From: Hedera helix
Lineage: Eukaryota; Streptophyta; Magnoliopsida; Apiales; Araliaceae
Direction: 5' to 3'
NCBI GenBank assembly: GCA_947179155.2
Contig: OX359282.1
Span: 32,520,221 to 32,584,220 of the forward strand
Length of the DNA stretch: 64,000 nt
Shown here: piece after piece, positions 35,501-48,800 of the stretch
Position numbering within the stretch: the first letter of the stretch is position 1
Layout: each line of letters starts with the position of its first letter
Program-made: the position numbers and the translations under genes
Notes under the pieces: generated by a model
Told to the model about the DNA's origin: nothing
What the model saw: only the letters and a program-made list of their open reading frames with translations
Databases searched by the model: none

Positions 35501-37055
35501 AATTCTTATTTTGTGTGGAAATGTGTAGACTTCTTTACAGTTTCAACAGGTTGGTTCATTAGTTCCATTTGTTTCAGTATGTTGACCAAGCAATGACCTA
35601 CAAGGCATGTGCTGGACTGAATGGTATGAGGTTGGGTGGGCAAGTGCTCACTGTAGTCCAAGCTATACAGAATGCTTCACCAATGGTACGTTATCACCTC
35701 TCTCCTTTTTCCCAAGTAAATAGGGGATTTCTCCCTGTATTTTTGGTTTTCCCATTTTTCCCTCTTGGACTCGTGGACTTATACAAAAGGAATACTTGCA
35801 CTAGGAAAATAGTGGAAATCCACCATCCTATGATATTCCCTCGCATGCAAAGCCACTTCTTGAAAAGCCCACCCAAGTTCTGAAGCTTAAAAATGTGGTA
35901 TGGTTCGTTGGTCTTGATGACTTTCTTATTTATTCTCGTCATTGTTTGCATTGTATCTTTGTTAATTTATAAAGCCATTCTATGGGTCCTTGTTTATCTA
36001 GTGTCTTCCTACCCCTTCTTGCAGATTGATCCAGAATACCACTTGTCAATCTCTGAATCAGAACTGGAAGAAATTTTGGAAGACATACGGCTAGAGTGTA
36101 CCAGGTCCACTAAAAAACTTGTACATTTCAATCCCCTCCCCGATTTTCTATTCTATTTCTCATGTCTTTAATCTCCATCCACTCCTGCAGGTTTGGTACT
36201 GTTAAATCTGTAAATGTGGTGAAGGTCAGCAGCCTTTCTATCACCCCGCAAACATATGAGGTGGTTGGCGATATTGCTTCTGTTATCGATGAGGTAAACG
36301 TGGAGTGTGATGACAGGAAGAAACAAACGGAAGTTCTGGAAGATGTGGATCATCATGACTCGGGAAAAGTTGGCAGATCAGAGCATTCAAGAAGTCACAA
36401 AGAATATGAAGAAGTTAATACAGATGTGGATGGTAACAGCAGTTACGATGAGAAACTAGACAGATTGGTGGAAGTTTTAAGCAGAGAAAGGGAACCCGAA
36501 GATGGTAATGAAGTTGTGGAAGGCAACGGCACGTGTGAAGATAAACTCGTGGACAATCATGTTGACAATCAAGCATGTCAACCAGTTCCAGTTGATAATG
36601 ACATGGTTGTTGAAGATCGGACCTGTCAGGAGAGTTCTTGTGCTATTCCGGCAGAAACTGCCAACCAGCTGAACTCTTCCATAGATAAACTGGAGATTTG
36701 TGATGACATGGTCGTGGATAGTAATCAAAAAGTGGTGCCTGAGGTGGAAAACAACTCATCAGTTGAAGAAGAGACTAAATTGGAAGAAAACAACATGATC
36801 TTAGAGGGGGCATCTTCTGACTTGGATCATAGTTGGAGGGGACAGATAGTGCCTGTCAAGGAAGACAATAACAAGGAGCAAGAATCTGAACAAGGTGATA
36901 TTTTTGAGCCTGGTTGTGTTCTGGTGGAGTTTAGAAGAACCGAGGCAGCTTGCATGGCAGCACATTGTTTGCATGGGCGTCTTTTTGATGAGCGGGTTGT
37001 GACGGTGGGATATGTCAACCGTGACTTGTACCGAGCGAGGTTTCCAAAAAAATAA
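29169..37055 (+). CDS. U2AF65-like RNA-binding protein (RS-type N-terminus, two RRMs, split UHM), eight coding exons
   Basis: Exons 29169-30575, 30676-30813, 32722-32793, 34002-34043, 34115-34204, 35578-35685, 36025-36104 and 36191-37055 join to 933 residues. An in-frame TTG lies nine bases upstream, but the first ATG (29169, MTRSSRQ) is preferred. Residues 1-400 are basic and rich in Lys, Arg, Ser and Glu, with RRRSRSRE and SLSPRAH pieces. RRM1 starts near residue 427 (RRLYIENLPAS) and spans exons 1-2. RRM2 starts near 540 (IFIGGISNAISS ... GPLRAYRYEV). A U2AF-homology motif (UHM) follows: SELEEILEDIRLECTRFGTVKSV at about 632-655, and its second half CVLVEFRRTEAACMAAHCLH with the R-X-F motif RLF near 905-920. 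Between the halves lies an acidic stretch of roughly 220 residues. It probably acts in the nucleus in 3' splice-site recognition. From memory it resembles Arabidopsis At2g33435. Confidence 0.88.
31170..31560 (+). mobile_element. LINE 3' fragment in intron 2 of the U2AF-like gene
   Basis: Broken frames encode pieces such as VLWGIWN, LFRDNYLSFTLLRE and, after a frameshift, RDRLMF..STWAFGH. This is the style of the C-terminal end of plant L1-type reverse-transcriptase proteins. The segment ends TTCTAATAAAATTTCTTCAT, TATCAAAAAGGAG. It is same-sense with the host gene and clearly dead. Confidence 0.5.
32461..32540. repeat. (CT)n-(CTAT)n-(TA)n compound microsatellite
   Basis: CT dinucleotides to about 32509, then CTAT units, then TA, about 180 bp upstream of exon 3 of the U2AF-like gene, close enough to lie in or near its polypyrimidine region. 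Confidence 0.95.
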
Positions 37056-38356
37056 GTTTCTTTGGATTTTTATAGCCCAGAGCGAAGCCGGGACTGTTGA
37101 ACGGTGGGCGATTGCCTCTCTTATGTCTATTTGAAAATTCTCTTCTAGTAGTTCTAGTATCCCAAAAATCATCAAACTCCCCACAAAAATTGTTGTTTGT
37201 AATTTATATAATTGCTATTTTTGAACACCTCCTCACATTTTTATAGTGAGAATTTTAATTTTAAATATGCAAGTATTCAGTTCTTAAATGTTTTCATTTT
37301 AGTTGCTCGTTTCTTACTTCTGAAATGTATGTACAAAAGGGAGTCGCGACTCTAACTTTGATACAAGAGAGAGCCTTCCCCCCCCCCCCCCCCCCCCCCC
37401 CCCCTCCTTTTTCTTAAAGAGACTAATCTCTCTTCTTAAAGAATTACTCAATAATTTTGTATAAGAAAGAAGTCAAATTAGTTATGAGCTTGTCAAACGT
37501 TGGAATAATATACAAGACAGAAAAAGCCAAAGAATTATGCCTTACAAATTCTAATGTACTATTCCCGTCTCTATCCATCTTATCACAAGTAATTACAAGT
37601 TAATAAAGTACAAAATTAAATTCGAAATTTAAAATATGAATTACTTTTTAGGATTATAAAGTTATAGATATTTTTAATTTATTATTATTATTATTATTTT
37701 AATATTATTTTTAATATTAAATTATTACAATTAAATTCTTAATTAATACTAAAGTTATATTTAAGAACATAAAAATAGTCGTTTTACAAATGTATCTATA
37801 ATTTTGAAATAAAGAATGTATTTTGAACAAGTTTTTTATAAATAAAAAAAAATAGTCATCTTACTATTAATATTAGAAATAAATATTTATTATATTAAAA
37901 GAATAATAATACTATTAAATTGTGACAGTATCTTTTTTAGGATTGAAATGTAAAAATGTCACTTCGGTTTATATTATTTTTGTAAAATTCTCTCTCGAAC
38001 TTTTTTTTTTTGACATAACTCTTTCTCCAGTTTGTATTATTTTTATAAAACTCTCTCTCAATTTTTTTTGGGACAAAACTCTCCCTTCAAAATATATTAA
38101 TCTGGTAAAAAGGACCCTTAATAAATATATAATTAAATAAATAATTAATTAATTATATAATTCTTAATAATATTATATTACTTGGAATAATTTTATCTCA
38201 AAATCATATTAATATTAAGCAGAGAGAGAGAGAGAGAGAGAGAGGGAAGAATTACGGGAAGAAAAAGAAAAAATAAATCCAAAAAGCAAGCAGATAAGAA
38301 AATTATAAGACAGAAAAATCTTACCCAAACCAAAATAAAGAAGAGACGAGAGCAAA
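37056..38356. other. Intergenic region with poly-C run and GA repeat
   Basis: The U2AF-like 3'UTR is followed by a 27-base C homopolymer (37378-37404). A GA microsatellite (38221-38244) lies about 110 bases before the RPL28 ATG and probably falls in its promoter or leader. A short duplicated word series (GTTTATATTATTTTTGTAAA/GTTTGTATTATTTTTATAAA with CTCTCTC) is seen at about 37968 and 38031. No gene. Confidence 0.65.
38221..38244 (+). promoter_or_regulatory. (GA)n tract upstream of RPL28
   Basis: Twelve GA units followed by GGGAAG, about 110 bases upstream of the start codon. GA tracts in plant leaders can bind BPC/GAGA-binding proteins; whether this one does is inference. Confidence 0.5.
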
Positions 38357-38661
38357 ATGGCAGCAACAGCAGTTATCGCATCTACAGGAATGGTGAGCTT
38401 CAAAACACAATTATTATCCTCATCAAACAGACCCATTTCACCATCCTCATCATTCTTGAAAACGAAATTTGGTTTAGATTCGGAGCTGGGTTTTGTTACT
38501 TCCCAATTGAGTGGCGTTCAGATTTCGTACACCCACCTGGCCAAACCCATATCAGCACCGCTCAAGCTCCCTCTTCAACCCGTCGCTCGTAATCTCTCTA
38601 TCTCTAAACTTCTAGATTGGAGTATTTTCTGAGTGATGTTTTAGTTTGGATAATATGGGTA

Positions 38662-38723
<62 letters not shown>

Positions 38724-40698
38724 TTGCTGGGTTGTGTGAATGAATTGAATTCTTGGTAGTACATACACATTCTATAAATGAGGAGAAACATGTAGTGTTG
38801 GGATTTTTACTGGTCTACAAAGATTAGAAAGTCCTCTTTTTGGAATATAACAAAGACGAGGGTCAATTTCAAATCAAATCTTATGATTTTATAAAGTTAC
38901 CATTTAAATTACGTGTCGTGATGAAAATTGTACATGGTTGGTTGTAAAACTCTAATTGAAAGTAGGGTAAATTTATTTTTCTTTAGATAAATTTGAATAT
39001 TTTGAATTGGGGTTGTTTTTGGACCAAAAAAGTAATTTCTATTCTATGCCAGTTGAACCATTGGAGAGGCATTTGGGCTGTAATATGTATGTATATACAT
39101 ATACTGATCATATTGATACATTTACAAATATATGTTTTATATGCCTATAGATGATTGGAATCTATATATACACATAATTAGAAGTATTAAATTATATGTA
39201 TGATTAATATTTATGCTCAACTGTTCGGGTTTACATAGCCACGTGTTTAGAACACGTTCTTGTTAGCGGCTGGAAATTGTTGGCAATGGGAGTTTGCATG
39301 AGTAGTAAGCTTTGATAGTGCAATTGCCAACAATCTTTCACTTGCAATTGCCAACAATCTTTCAATTTCCTGTCACTTGAAAGAAGTTAGTAACTCCTTC
39401 TTTCTCATTTTGTTTCTTCTCTCTTTGCCCCTCTTACAGATTGCTCATTTTCTTTCTCTCTTTTGGAACATGAAAACCATTACAGATTGTACGTGGTTAG
39501 TCAATTTCAAATCAAATCTTACGTTTTGTAACTTCTTTCACTTGTAAATGACATAAAAGTGTAAGAGTTAATCCTCTAAACCTCAGTTAAGTGAATGGTC
39601 AAAGATTCGTTTGAGTAAATCTTGGTTAGTGTATCATTTCATTTCACTTATCAAAGTAGAATATTTTATGTTGTAGCATATATGAATTGCTCTTTTATTT
39701 AAAAAATGACTCAATCTTTTCATAAGTGCATCTGGATAACTAAGGTTTGTGCATAATAAGTAGTTTTCGTCAGTACAAATCGAACTTTTCTAGAGGTAGC
39801 TCACTGGGTCACCATTCTGTTGGGCCTTAATGGTCTGAAGATAACATGAACCATTATGAATGGAGGATCGGCTTTGACAACTCAAAGGCCTTTGAGAAGG
39901 TCATTCATTTACAGATGATGCCCCTACCTTGATTAAATTGAGAGAAATAAAACAAATAGGATTTGGAAGAAATAGTACACCCAAAAACATATTCTCGTGT
40001 TATAGGAATTAGTGAAAAGGAAAGTGGAGGGCTGGTAGCTGATATTGTAATTACGACTAATATTGGTGCACCATGAATATTTAACGTGGAGATCCTATGC
40101 ATTATCATTTTTTCTTTGCCCATCTTTCCTTCTTGTATACTTGGTGGGAGTCAATTGGAAACTCGTAAACTGTTGTGATTCTCCTACCCTATTAGCAGTG
40201 CTATAAGGGGGTTGCCTTGCACCCTTTCCTGCTATTATTTTTAAGTCTCTGACTCTCTGTTTACACTATTTTTTAACTTTTCATCAAATATTATTATCAA
40301 AATAAACTGGAAATATGTCGAATATTTCAAATGGGCCAAAAATGTAGTTTCTAATTGTCAAAATATCCTTGGTCCATATGACTAATGAGCCTTACCAAGT
40401 TATTTCAGAAACATTTTAAAACTCAACTGTATTACTGATTAATTAATGTATTGACATATTTTCAGGTAGAGTGTGCCCTTTCACTGGAAAGAAAGCCAAC
40501 AAGGCAAACAAGGTTTCACATTCAAACCACAAGACTAAAAAGTTGCAGTTTGTCAACCTACAGTACAAGAGAATTTGGTGGGAGGCTGGGAACCGCTATG
40601 TTAAACTGCGCCTGTCAACCAAGGCTATAAAGACCATAGAGAAGAATGGACTGGATGCAGTTGCTAAGAAAGCTGGGATTGATCTTCGCAAGAAATGA
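38357..40698 (+). CDS. RPL28: Plastid 50S ribosomal protein L28, two exons
   Basis: Exons 38357-38588 and 40466-40698 join within an Arg codon (C|GT) to give 154 residues. The first 75 or so residues are Ser/Thr-rich, start MAATAV and lack acidic residues early on: a chloroplast transit peptide. The mature part reads RRVCPFTGKKANKANKVSHS, then NHKTKKLQFVNLQYKRIWW and ends KKAGIDLRKK, matching bacterial-type L28 (CxxTGKxxxxGN-like start, H-x-x-R/K-T core). It is a component of the plastid large ribosomal subunit. Arabidopsis PRPL28 (At2g33450) is about 143 residues with the same single intron position, from memory. The 1,877-bp intron carries a TA microsatellite and small inverted repeats. Confidence 0.95.
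38668..38721. repeat. (TA)n microsatellite in RPL28 intron
   Basis: About 54 bp of AT dinucleotides 80 bases after the donor site. Confidence 0.95.
39277..39360. repeat. Inverted and direct 12-mers in RPL28 intron
   Basis: ATTGTTGGCAAT (about 39277) is the exact complement of ATTGCCAACAAT, which occurs twice downstream (about 39322 and 39346) in a 24-bp tandem CAATTGCCAACAATCTTTCA unit. A small hairpin with two alternative right arms is possible. Confidence 0.6.
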
Positions 40699-41268
40699 TT
40701 TGAGTAGCCTATTGTTCTGTCAAGTACTTGTTAACCATTGTCAATTACATTCACTTTTCAAAGCTATTAATCCCGTTGCAGTGTAATTGTGCTGAGCTGC
40801 ATTTTTTGTTTGTTTAAATAGTAAAGTTACATTTTGTTCCTCGTCTGTTTGCTCTTTCTCAATCTCGATATATGCTTTCATAAACCTGTTTAACAGCTGG
40901 TGTTTTTCTCTACATCGCTCTGCATCTATATAGAAATATAATCATACCTATAATTTTCTGTAAGTTTCAGTCTGCAAAATTCTACTCGGCTTAACTAATC
41001 CATTATCCTGAGATTTATAGTCTCTTTCTGCTAGTTTAGGCTTTGCTTGGGCTTTTGGATGTAAAGTCTAAAAACTTATAATGATGATATAATTTAACGT
41101 GTACATACATATTTACACATGGAAGGAAGAAAAAAAACTTGGGAATAAGTACTTTATATGTTTCAAAATATATTGTTAGTTTGCAAGAAATTCAAAAGTG
41201 CTTAAACACAACTTAGATAAGCCATCCCAAACAGGGTTAATATATGCACAGAGAACTGCACTGCAATA

Positions 41269-44200
41269 TCATCTGAAGGGTTCAACTGGTGCAGATTCCT
41301 GAAGAATAGCTGCGGCCTCAAAACATTCAGCGGCTTCTAGTGCTGATACTCCAATTTCAGCCTTGTAGAGCAGTCCAAGATTATACCATGCAGAAGGATT
41401 TGTTCTGTCTAGTCGCAGTGCATCGGTCAGAAAGCTTTTCACAACCGGCAAGGATTGATCACTGAGTTTCCTTAGAACGATAGCTGTAGATATCAAGCTT
41501 GGGACGTGGTTGGATTCAACATCTAATGCATTCTCGAAAGATTTCAGAGCTTCTGTATGGAGGCCTCTCCCTTCATAAAGTAAACCTTGCAAAATAAAGT
41601 TTCGAAGCCTTAGCATTGAGGATTGGGACAAAAAAATCTCAACAATTATCTGCCTTAGGACTTAGCACTGAGGATTGGGATTAAAGACTTAAATACAAAG
41701 TTCTCAGAAATTAACGGCATAATAATGCTTACTTTGTTCATAAAGGAAAAAAGATAAGTTGGTATAATCAGTATTTGCGTCTATATAAATATTGATAGGT
41801 AAGCAAGAGTTGTAGGACTAGACAAAATGCCATCAAGCATAATTAGTAGATTGTTGTTCAAAGAGTCCAGATGTAAAGAACAATAAGGAGTTCAACATAT
41901 ACCTAAGGAGTACCATCTTGAAGCAGAATGAGGATTGATAGCCTTGGATTTTGACAAACAGACCTCAGCATCCCGCCACTGTGACAAGCTTGTGTATACA
42001 TTTGCAAGATCATGCCAAGTTTCCATTTCCAGACTTCTATCATGGTTTCCCCTGTTCTGAGAGAATCAGAAATATGTAAAGAGAAGAGTTAAGGCACCAT
42101 TTGCAACTAAAATGACTTAATATAAGGAGGAATGAAGGGATTAAAGATTAAAATACTGAAAGAAAAAAGGTAGATAAGAAGATCTTTGCCAAGAGGTTTT
42201 AGAGGTTGAACTAACCTTATTTGAGAAAGTAAAAATTTAACTCAAATGCATTCTAGCATGGCCTTAAAAAAAATTGAGACCATACCTTAAAAAGCTTCTT
42301 CTGAACTCCAAAGCTCTTACTCCGAACTTGAAGAACTGCGAGAAGATGAGTATATGTCTCTACGGCATTCGTTAGATGGCCCTGTGCAATCTGCAGTTTA
42401 GCTTTGGTTCGCATCAATTCTCCTTGATCCCACTTTCCTGTCTCATCTAGAGCTGCATTAATTATATTCTCAGCGTCAACATACCGTTTTTGAGCTGACA
42501 ATATGCGAGCTACAAGGATCCATCCCTTGACACTAGACCCAACCTCATATTTTAACAGCTGCTTTGCATAGTAAAGAGCAACATCCAACTTTCGCTGCTC
42601 CGCATTTTCTAGACTAATATGGAATAGAACATTTGGATTTCTCTCCCTCATTGTTCTTTCAGCAGTTTCGAGCGCCACAAGTGCTTCAGACTGTTTTGAA
42701 ATCTTTTGAGAATCCGAAAACACAGCTCTAGATTGAGCTGAAAGCGATATACCAAGTAACAAATGTGCTACACCCACCATTTCATCACATCTTCCACCAT
42801 ATTTTAAAAGCACTTTACGAACAAAGCCTATCCCTTCTTCAACGCTCTCAGAGTTCTCTACAGAAATCTTTGAAGCAAGTAATAACTCAAGTATACAGCT
42901 TTGGTTCTCTCTATTATTCAACAGGTTCCTCAACAGATTCATAGCCACCATGTCCTCACCTTCCCCGTAATAACATAGTGCTAGAGTGCTATATCTTTCT
43001 CTTCTTTCAATGATCCCAGGAGGTAACTCTTCAACATGATGGGCGAGGGATCTTAGATCACCTGCAACAGTTAGTGCAAAAGAAAGGTGATACAAGATTG
43101 TCGGGTCCCATCCAATCTTTTTGAGGGAAAATTTTCTCAGAAGAATCAGTAACAAAAGAGCAGCCTCTTCTATATTGTTTCTCGGTACAAAGGAACTTTC
43201 CATCTGGGAGCGAAGGTTTGGAGGGGTTGCATCAGTACCACTGTACAGAAGAAATACTGCAAAGTCCTTTTCTATCTTTGTTCTGGTATCCATGTCTAGA
43301 TTCCAAGGATAGAGTAGGGCCCGCCTGTATGACAAGATTGCTTCTTCAGGAGCCCAAGAAAGTACCCATAGACCCGGAAGTAATTCGACTGACTTGTTTA
43401 TTATTTCCTGAAATTTACAATCGGCTGCAAAATTTTCGGGTAAGCCTTCTGGTAATGCAGATTCAACTGTGTCCAGAATTACTTTGCATGATTGAGCGGC
43501 TTCTGCAAAATCCCAGTAGAAAGAAAGATTAGCTCATGGCAATAAAAGGTGTAATTACTTGTAGCCTCCAGATATTCACACAGGCACAAACAAATGGAAC
43601 TTACAAGACCACTATAATAAACCACAAATTCAACTTGTTTGATGAAAATCAACAAGACACTGATTTATGTTTGTTAAAAGTATTATACAAGCAGAAATAC
43701 TTCCACTTGATCATTACATGCGATCAGGGGTCTTGGTGAAAAAAAGAGAGCATATAGCATCCAACACAGATATATCTACCTTAATTTAATTTCTCCTGGT
43801 AACACTAAAAAAGAAATAAAAGAACTCTTCCATAACCAAAAAAGCGATACCTGCAAACCTCCCTAGAGCCTGCAAAGATTTTGTTTTGAGAAAGATTGCT
43901 TCGAAAAGTAAACTGACAGCATGAATAGACATGGTTGGGATTGCATCACTTTGTGAATGGCGTCGAGGGAGCTCGCATCTTCTGATGATGGAGGCTTTCA
44001 TCTTAGGAGTTACAGCAGTAATGTTGATTCCATCAAATACTTGAAGAGCACCCTCAATGTTTCCTTTTTGATACTCAAGCCGACCTAATAGAGCTCTTGC
44101 TTCCTATGAGTTGCAAAAATCTATAAGCTTCATGACCAGATTACAAAGATAAATAGTGAATCTTTGCATAATACCACAACAGCTAATAATGAAAATACAA

Positions 44201-44969
44201 GAAGCAAACAATAAATCTGAATATCAAAGAAAAAATTTACTAATATTTGTGAAGGGACTATCTCCATATCCTAGTTTGGCATTTCGCAACGGATGCAAGA
44301 GCACAAAATTACGTGAAAAGTCGATATCTAAAATCATCCATGTGCATTAAGTAAATCCTCCTAAACGATCAGACGCTATGCGTAATTGTCTAATTGACAA
44401 TGGATAAAAAGATCATGTTCAATTAACAAAACTGGGGGGCCATGTAGTATAGTAATAACCTGGCTATAGAAACTAAGCTAACAAAGAATACCAGCCTATC
44501 TGAAAATTGGAAAATCCAAGCTAAATTTAGGAATTGGCCCCTTCTTTAAAGTATACCAGCTAAATTAATGGCAAATTCTTTGGTTATTATCTAGTAAAAT
44601 CTCTTAACTCAATAAGAAGAACTAATGTTTTTGCTTCATTAGATGGGTTATTAGTTATTGCAAAACAGAATTTCACAAAGAGGCAAAGCCTGAAACAAAA
44701 AGAGATGAAGAACGCACCTCATAATTCAGAAAGCCACTCTCACGAAGAGACAATTCTGCCTCTTCTATATTGCTGGTATCGACCTTCTCAGTCTCGCCGG
44801 CACGAGAAGAATACCCACTTGCTGAATAGTCCCTAGTAGCCAGTGAATCTGATGAAGGAATTATTTCGTCAACTCGTAAATGCTCCCCTGAACAAATGCA
44901 CTTCATCATCTTTTGTAGTCTTCCACGAAATCCAATTATCCTTTTGTCAATCCAACTTTTAATTCTCAT
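41269..44969 (-). CDS. NPG1-related TPR protein (NPGR2-like, calmodulin-binding), five coding exons
   Basis: Minus-strand exons 44969-44718, 44103-43851, 43502-42286, 42056-41903 and 41585-41269 join in frame to 730 residues (Arabidopsis NPGR2 is about 739, from memory). The N-terminus carries MMKCICSGEHLRVDEIIPSS and DYSASGYSSRAGETEKVD, a hallmark of the family. TPR-type helical repeats run through the rest, for example ALLGRLEYQKGNIEGALQVF, SLQALGRFAEAAQSCKVIL, ILSAQKRYVDAENIINAAL, ETWHDLANVYTSLSQWRDAE, and AWYNLGLLYKAEIGVSALEA, ending SAPVEPFR. Family members bind calmodulin; NPG1 is needed for pollen germination. In plants they also act with PI4K-type complexes at the plasma membrane; assignment of that role to this copy is inference. 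Translation may alternatively start at the second Met pair (residue 21). Confidence 0.92.
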
Positions 44970-44983
44970 TCTGTCTCATATAC

Positions 44984-45800
44984 CTGAGATCTTTCTATTC
45001 ACCAGCAATTTAAAAGATAATCAGAGAGCCTCCATAAAATATACTAATCATACACAAATGTGCATATCAATCAATTGAATTCCTTTCATAATGGACATTT
45101 GATCTTTCACCAATTAAGTAAATGATACCAAAAAATTGCTAGTCATAACACAAACTATCCAATTTTTTAGGAAGAAATTGAAAATATATGCCTGAGTTCT
45201 AAAATTTTAGCAGTTAGCTCAAAGCTGAAACCCTGTAACCCAGAATTCAAAATTCAAAATTCAAAATCCTATTAAATGAGGAAACCCAGCAGCATTTATG
45301 CAATCCAACAAAATCCATTTGAACAGAAACCTTATTGATTGGAAAGGTCATCACAACAAATTCAAGACTTGAAATCAAAATTAAGCATGCAAATTCAGTT
45401 AAAAACCCACAACTTTAATCCAATTAAAAGACTGACACCCATTAGAGAAAGCAAATCAAAAACCCAGAAAATTTTAGCAACACCCAGGTAGATTCCGAAC
45501 CAAAGACACCATCAAATCACCAAAAGAACATAATTTTGAGAGCAAAAGCTGAAGAAAAACAGACCCATTATATCATATCATACAAGAAACACCCAAAAGT
45601 AATCACACCACACTGTTAGGGAAAGTACCTTTTGATCCAAAAGAAGCATTGGTTGAGCCCACAAAACATCAATACCAGCACTACGCATTTTCTATCAATC
45701 ATCCAAGTAAACAGCTCTGCTAATTTCTGGATTGCCCAAGAATCCAAAGCTTCTAAAACTATTTTTGTTTTTCTTTGGCATTTTCAACTTGTGCTACAGT
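44984..45800 (-). promoter_or_regulatory. 5'UTR intron and leader exon of the NPGR2-like gene
   Basis: A donor (CAAAAG|GTACTT at 45629/45628) and an acceptor (GATCTCAG at 44985-44984) define a 645-bp intron in the leader, with 14 transcribed bases then the ATG at 44969. The leader exon would reach about 45790. No clear TATA box is seen. Confidence 0.5.
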
Positions 45801-45829
45801 GTTAGTGTGGAACTGTTTCAGGGTATATT

Positions 45830-48800
45830 CAAAAGTCAGAGAAGTAGGTGTATTAAAATATGATATCGATCAGCTTTTGAAATCTTCGCAGCACAGGTGT
45901 GAATGTAGCAAAGATTTTGTTAATGATGTTTCAATAAACTAATGTTTAATGTCGAGGGTTTGTCATTTGGAACATGTTATAATAGCTTATTTTAAAACAT
46001 AAATTTAAAAGGTATTGTTTTTATTAAAATAAAGTATAAATTGAGAACAACATCTTTAATACATAAAAAGATGTGGTATTTAGGTATTTATTTTGAATAT
46101 TGATATTTTTATAAATTAATTTGATATTTTTATAAGATTAAATAAGATTTATTTATAAAAATATTAATTTTTATATAAAATTAATATTTTCACAAGCTAA
46201 TTTAATATTTTCGCAAAATTAAATGGGACGCACTTATAAAAATATCAAATTAACTCGTGAAAATATATATTTTTTTTTTTTAGCTTATATTATTACATTG
46301 GCTTCATTTTTCTGTCTCTTTATAGAGATTTTTTTTTAATTTATTCATTTAATGCATCGTTTGTAGATTTTAAAAAATAATTAAAGACTTAATTTTTCAT
46401 ATTATTTTTAAATATTAAATGTTAATTTATTTCTTTTCTTTTTTTAATACCTTTTTAATGATTTTTAAAAATGTATAGTGTACTATTAAAAATTTATATT
46501 TAATTTAATTAATTATCACTCCTAAAATATCAATAAAAAATAACGAAATAAATAGGGATAATTTTCATCTTACTAGTCAAACATAACAACTTATTCTTGC
46601 ATTAAGGAGTTTAAAAAACAGTATCAAACAGAATACTACAACTTGTTTCTTCTATTCAAATTTATTTGTTCAAATTTATTTTTGATTTGTATTTATTTTT
46701 TCATTTTAATATTATTTTTTACTCTTATTTTTTAATATTATTCTCATTTAATTTTATAAAAAATATTATTAAAAAGTACATAACATATATTGAAAAAAAT
46801 AATATTATTAAATTTGACATTAAAATCACAACCATCTCATTTTTTTTCTTCTGTCTTCTTTATTTTATTATTTTTAAAAAAAATAAGAGATTAATTAAAA
46901 TAACAATAATAAAATAGTTAAAATAGATAAATAAATAAAAAATAATAAATGTATATTTTTAAAAGATAGCATTAAATAAACAAGCTCTAAGCTGTCTTAA
47001 AATAAAGGCAGCTGCCACAAAATAGGTTTATATACTAATAATTCTCATTAGTTTAATTCTTAAGAAATATTCTCTTTGGGGAATAATGAATGTTCTTGGG
47101 CCCACTTCAGAAATTTGTCACCTTATTAGCCTCCATAGGGGACTGACGTGACTTGCATTGCTTAATGCTTACAGAAGGGATGAGTACGGCACTGCGGCAA
47201 TGGGATGCGGGGGTTAGGTAGGAAATTTAGTTTCCCTTTACTTGGATTGGTCAAAGGCAATGGAGTATTTAATTTTGTACCTCTATTTTCTTCAAAATGA
47301 GAAGACATTTCGGTGAATATTTTAATAATATTTTTTAAAACAAATAAAAAATACTAGGCATTTTATTATTTTCTTTAATTTAAGTGCATATATATAAGAT
47401 AAGGTTACAAATGGGAGTATTTTACATTTTCTAATAAATATCGATTGCGCAATTACTTTGACATTTTTTCTAATAGCTCAACAAAAATATATCTTCCATG
47501 AGATTGAAAAAGTATTAATTTTTTTTTAAAAAAATAATATTTTTTTAAATTTATTTAACATTTGTATAAGTAAGTCTCATTTAATGTTATAAAAATATTA
47601 ATTTTATATGAGAATTGATACTTCCACAATTTAATTTAATATTTTCGTAAATAAATTTTATTTAATTTTATAAAAATTTATAAAAATATTAATTTTTTTT
47701 ATTGTAGTTGTGAATTTTGAAAAGACAAAAAAAAAATTTAAATATTTCTTTATAAATGTCATATTCGTGGCTTCTCTCTACGAGAGAAAAGGACGAAGAG
47801 AAACCCGCATTATATTAAAGTGAGACTCTTAATATAGGACTGATGGAACATTAGTGGGTTATCATTGTGGGACAAGATTAACATTCCTTTCACGAAAATA
47901 GAAATGTGATGATCAATTTGACCAGCTTGCTGGTCAGCAAAAATTAAATTTAATGACCTAAGAAAATCTTAAATTTGTCATTTTTTTTTTCAATTTAATC
48001 AACGATTTTTTATTTTTATTTTTCATTAAAAAAAATTCAACTCTAATAATTAAGCAAAAAATATCATTGAAACCAATTAAACTTAAATCATGATTAAACT
48101 TTTCAACATCCTATCTGACATATGTTGTGTAAAAAACAAAATCTTAACTTATTTTTTTGGGTAACTTTGTTTTTTTTTTTTATCATATAAAAAATATAAT
48201 TATAAAAAATAAAATGCCATTTAAATGGAAAAGAAATATATCAATATATGTATATACATATCTGTATATAAATTGTATATTCTATTATTAATTCAAAATA
48301 AAATATATAAAACCTAAATTATATTAATATGGCATGAACCCAAATCTTACCAAGTAAACATCCTTTACGATGGAAAAAGGGAGGAAATTGTTACTGATTG
48401 TAGCCGGAGTTTCACCATCTTGTCAGAAATCTCCTACTTCTCTCTTTCAGCCTTTTAAGCAGATCTGACCCATCTAATTAACCATAACTACCTGAGTCTA
48501 ATTAAGTTGATTAACTATTTTTATACATCCCAATTTATTTAAATTTCAAATTTGGACTCCAAATCTGCTGCTCCAATACATGTACCATCTGCTGTTCAAT
48601 GCCTCCTGCAGGATCTTGCCACGTGCCCTATTGTTAGTATAGGAACAGATCTCGCGGTTAAAATAATTAAAACTTACAAACTTAGGATCAAACAATTTAA
48701 TTTATGCACTTCACAAAGTAATTTATTGCTCTATTTTAACTTTTTAAGGAAAAATTCCTCCGTTGCAAAAAACAATAGAAGTAAAATTAATGTAGATTAA

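Noticed and set aside
43121..43532. Plus-strand open frames within the NPGR2-like gene
   Set aside because: Antisense shadows of exon 3, which has continuous TPR-type coding sequence on the minus strand.
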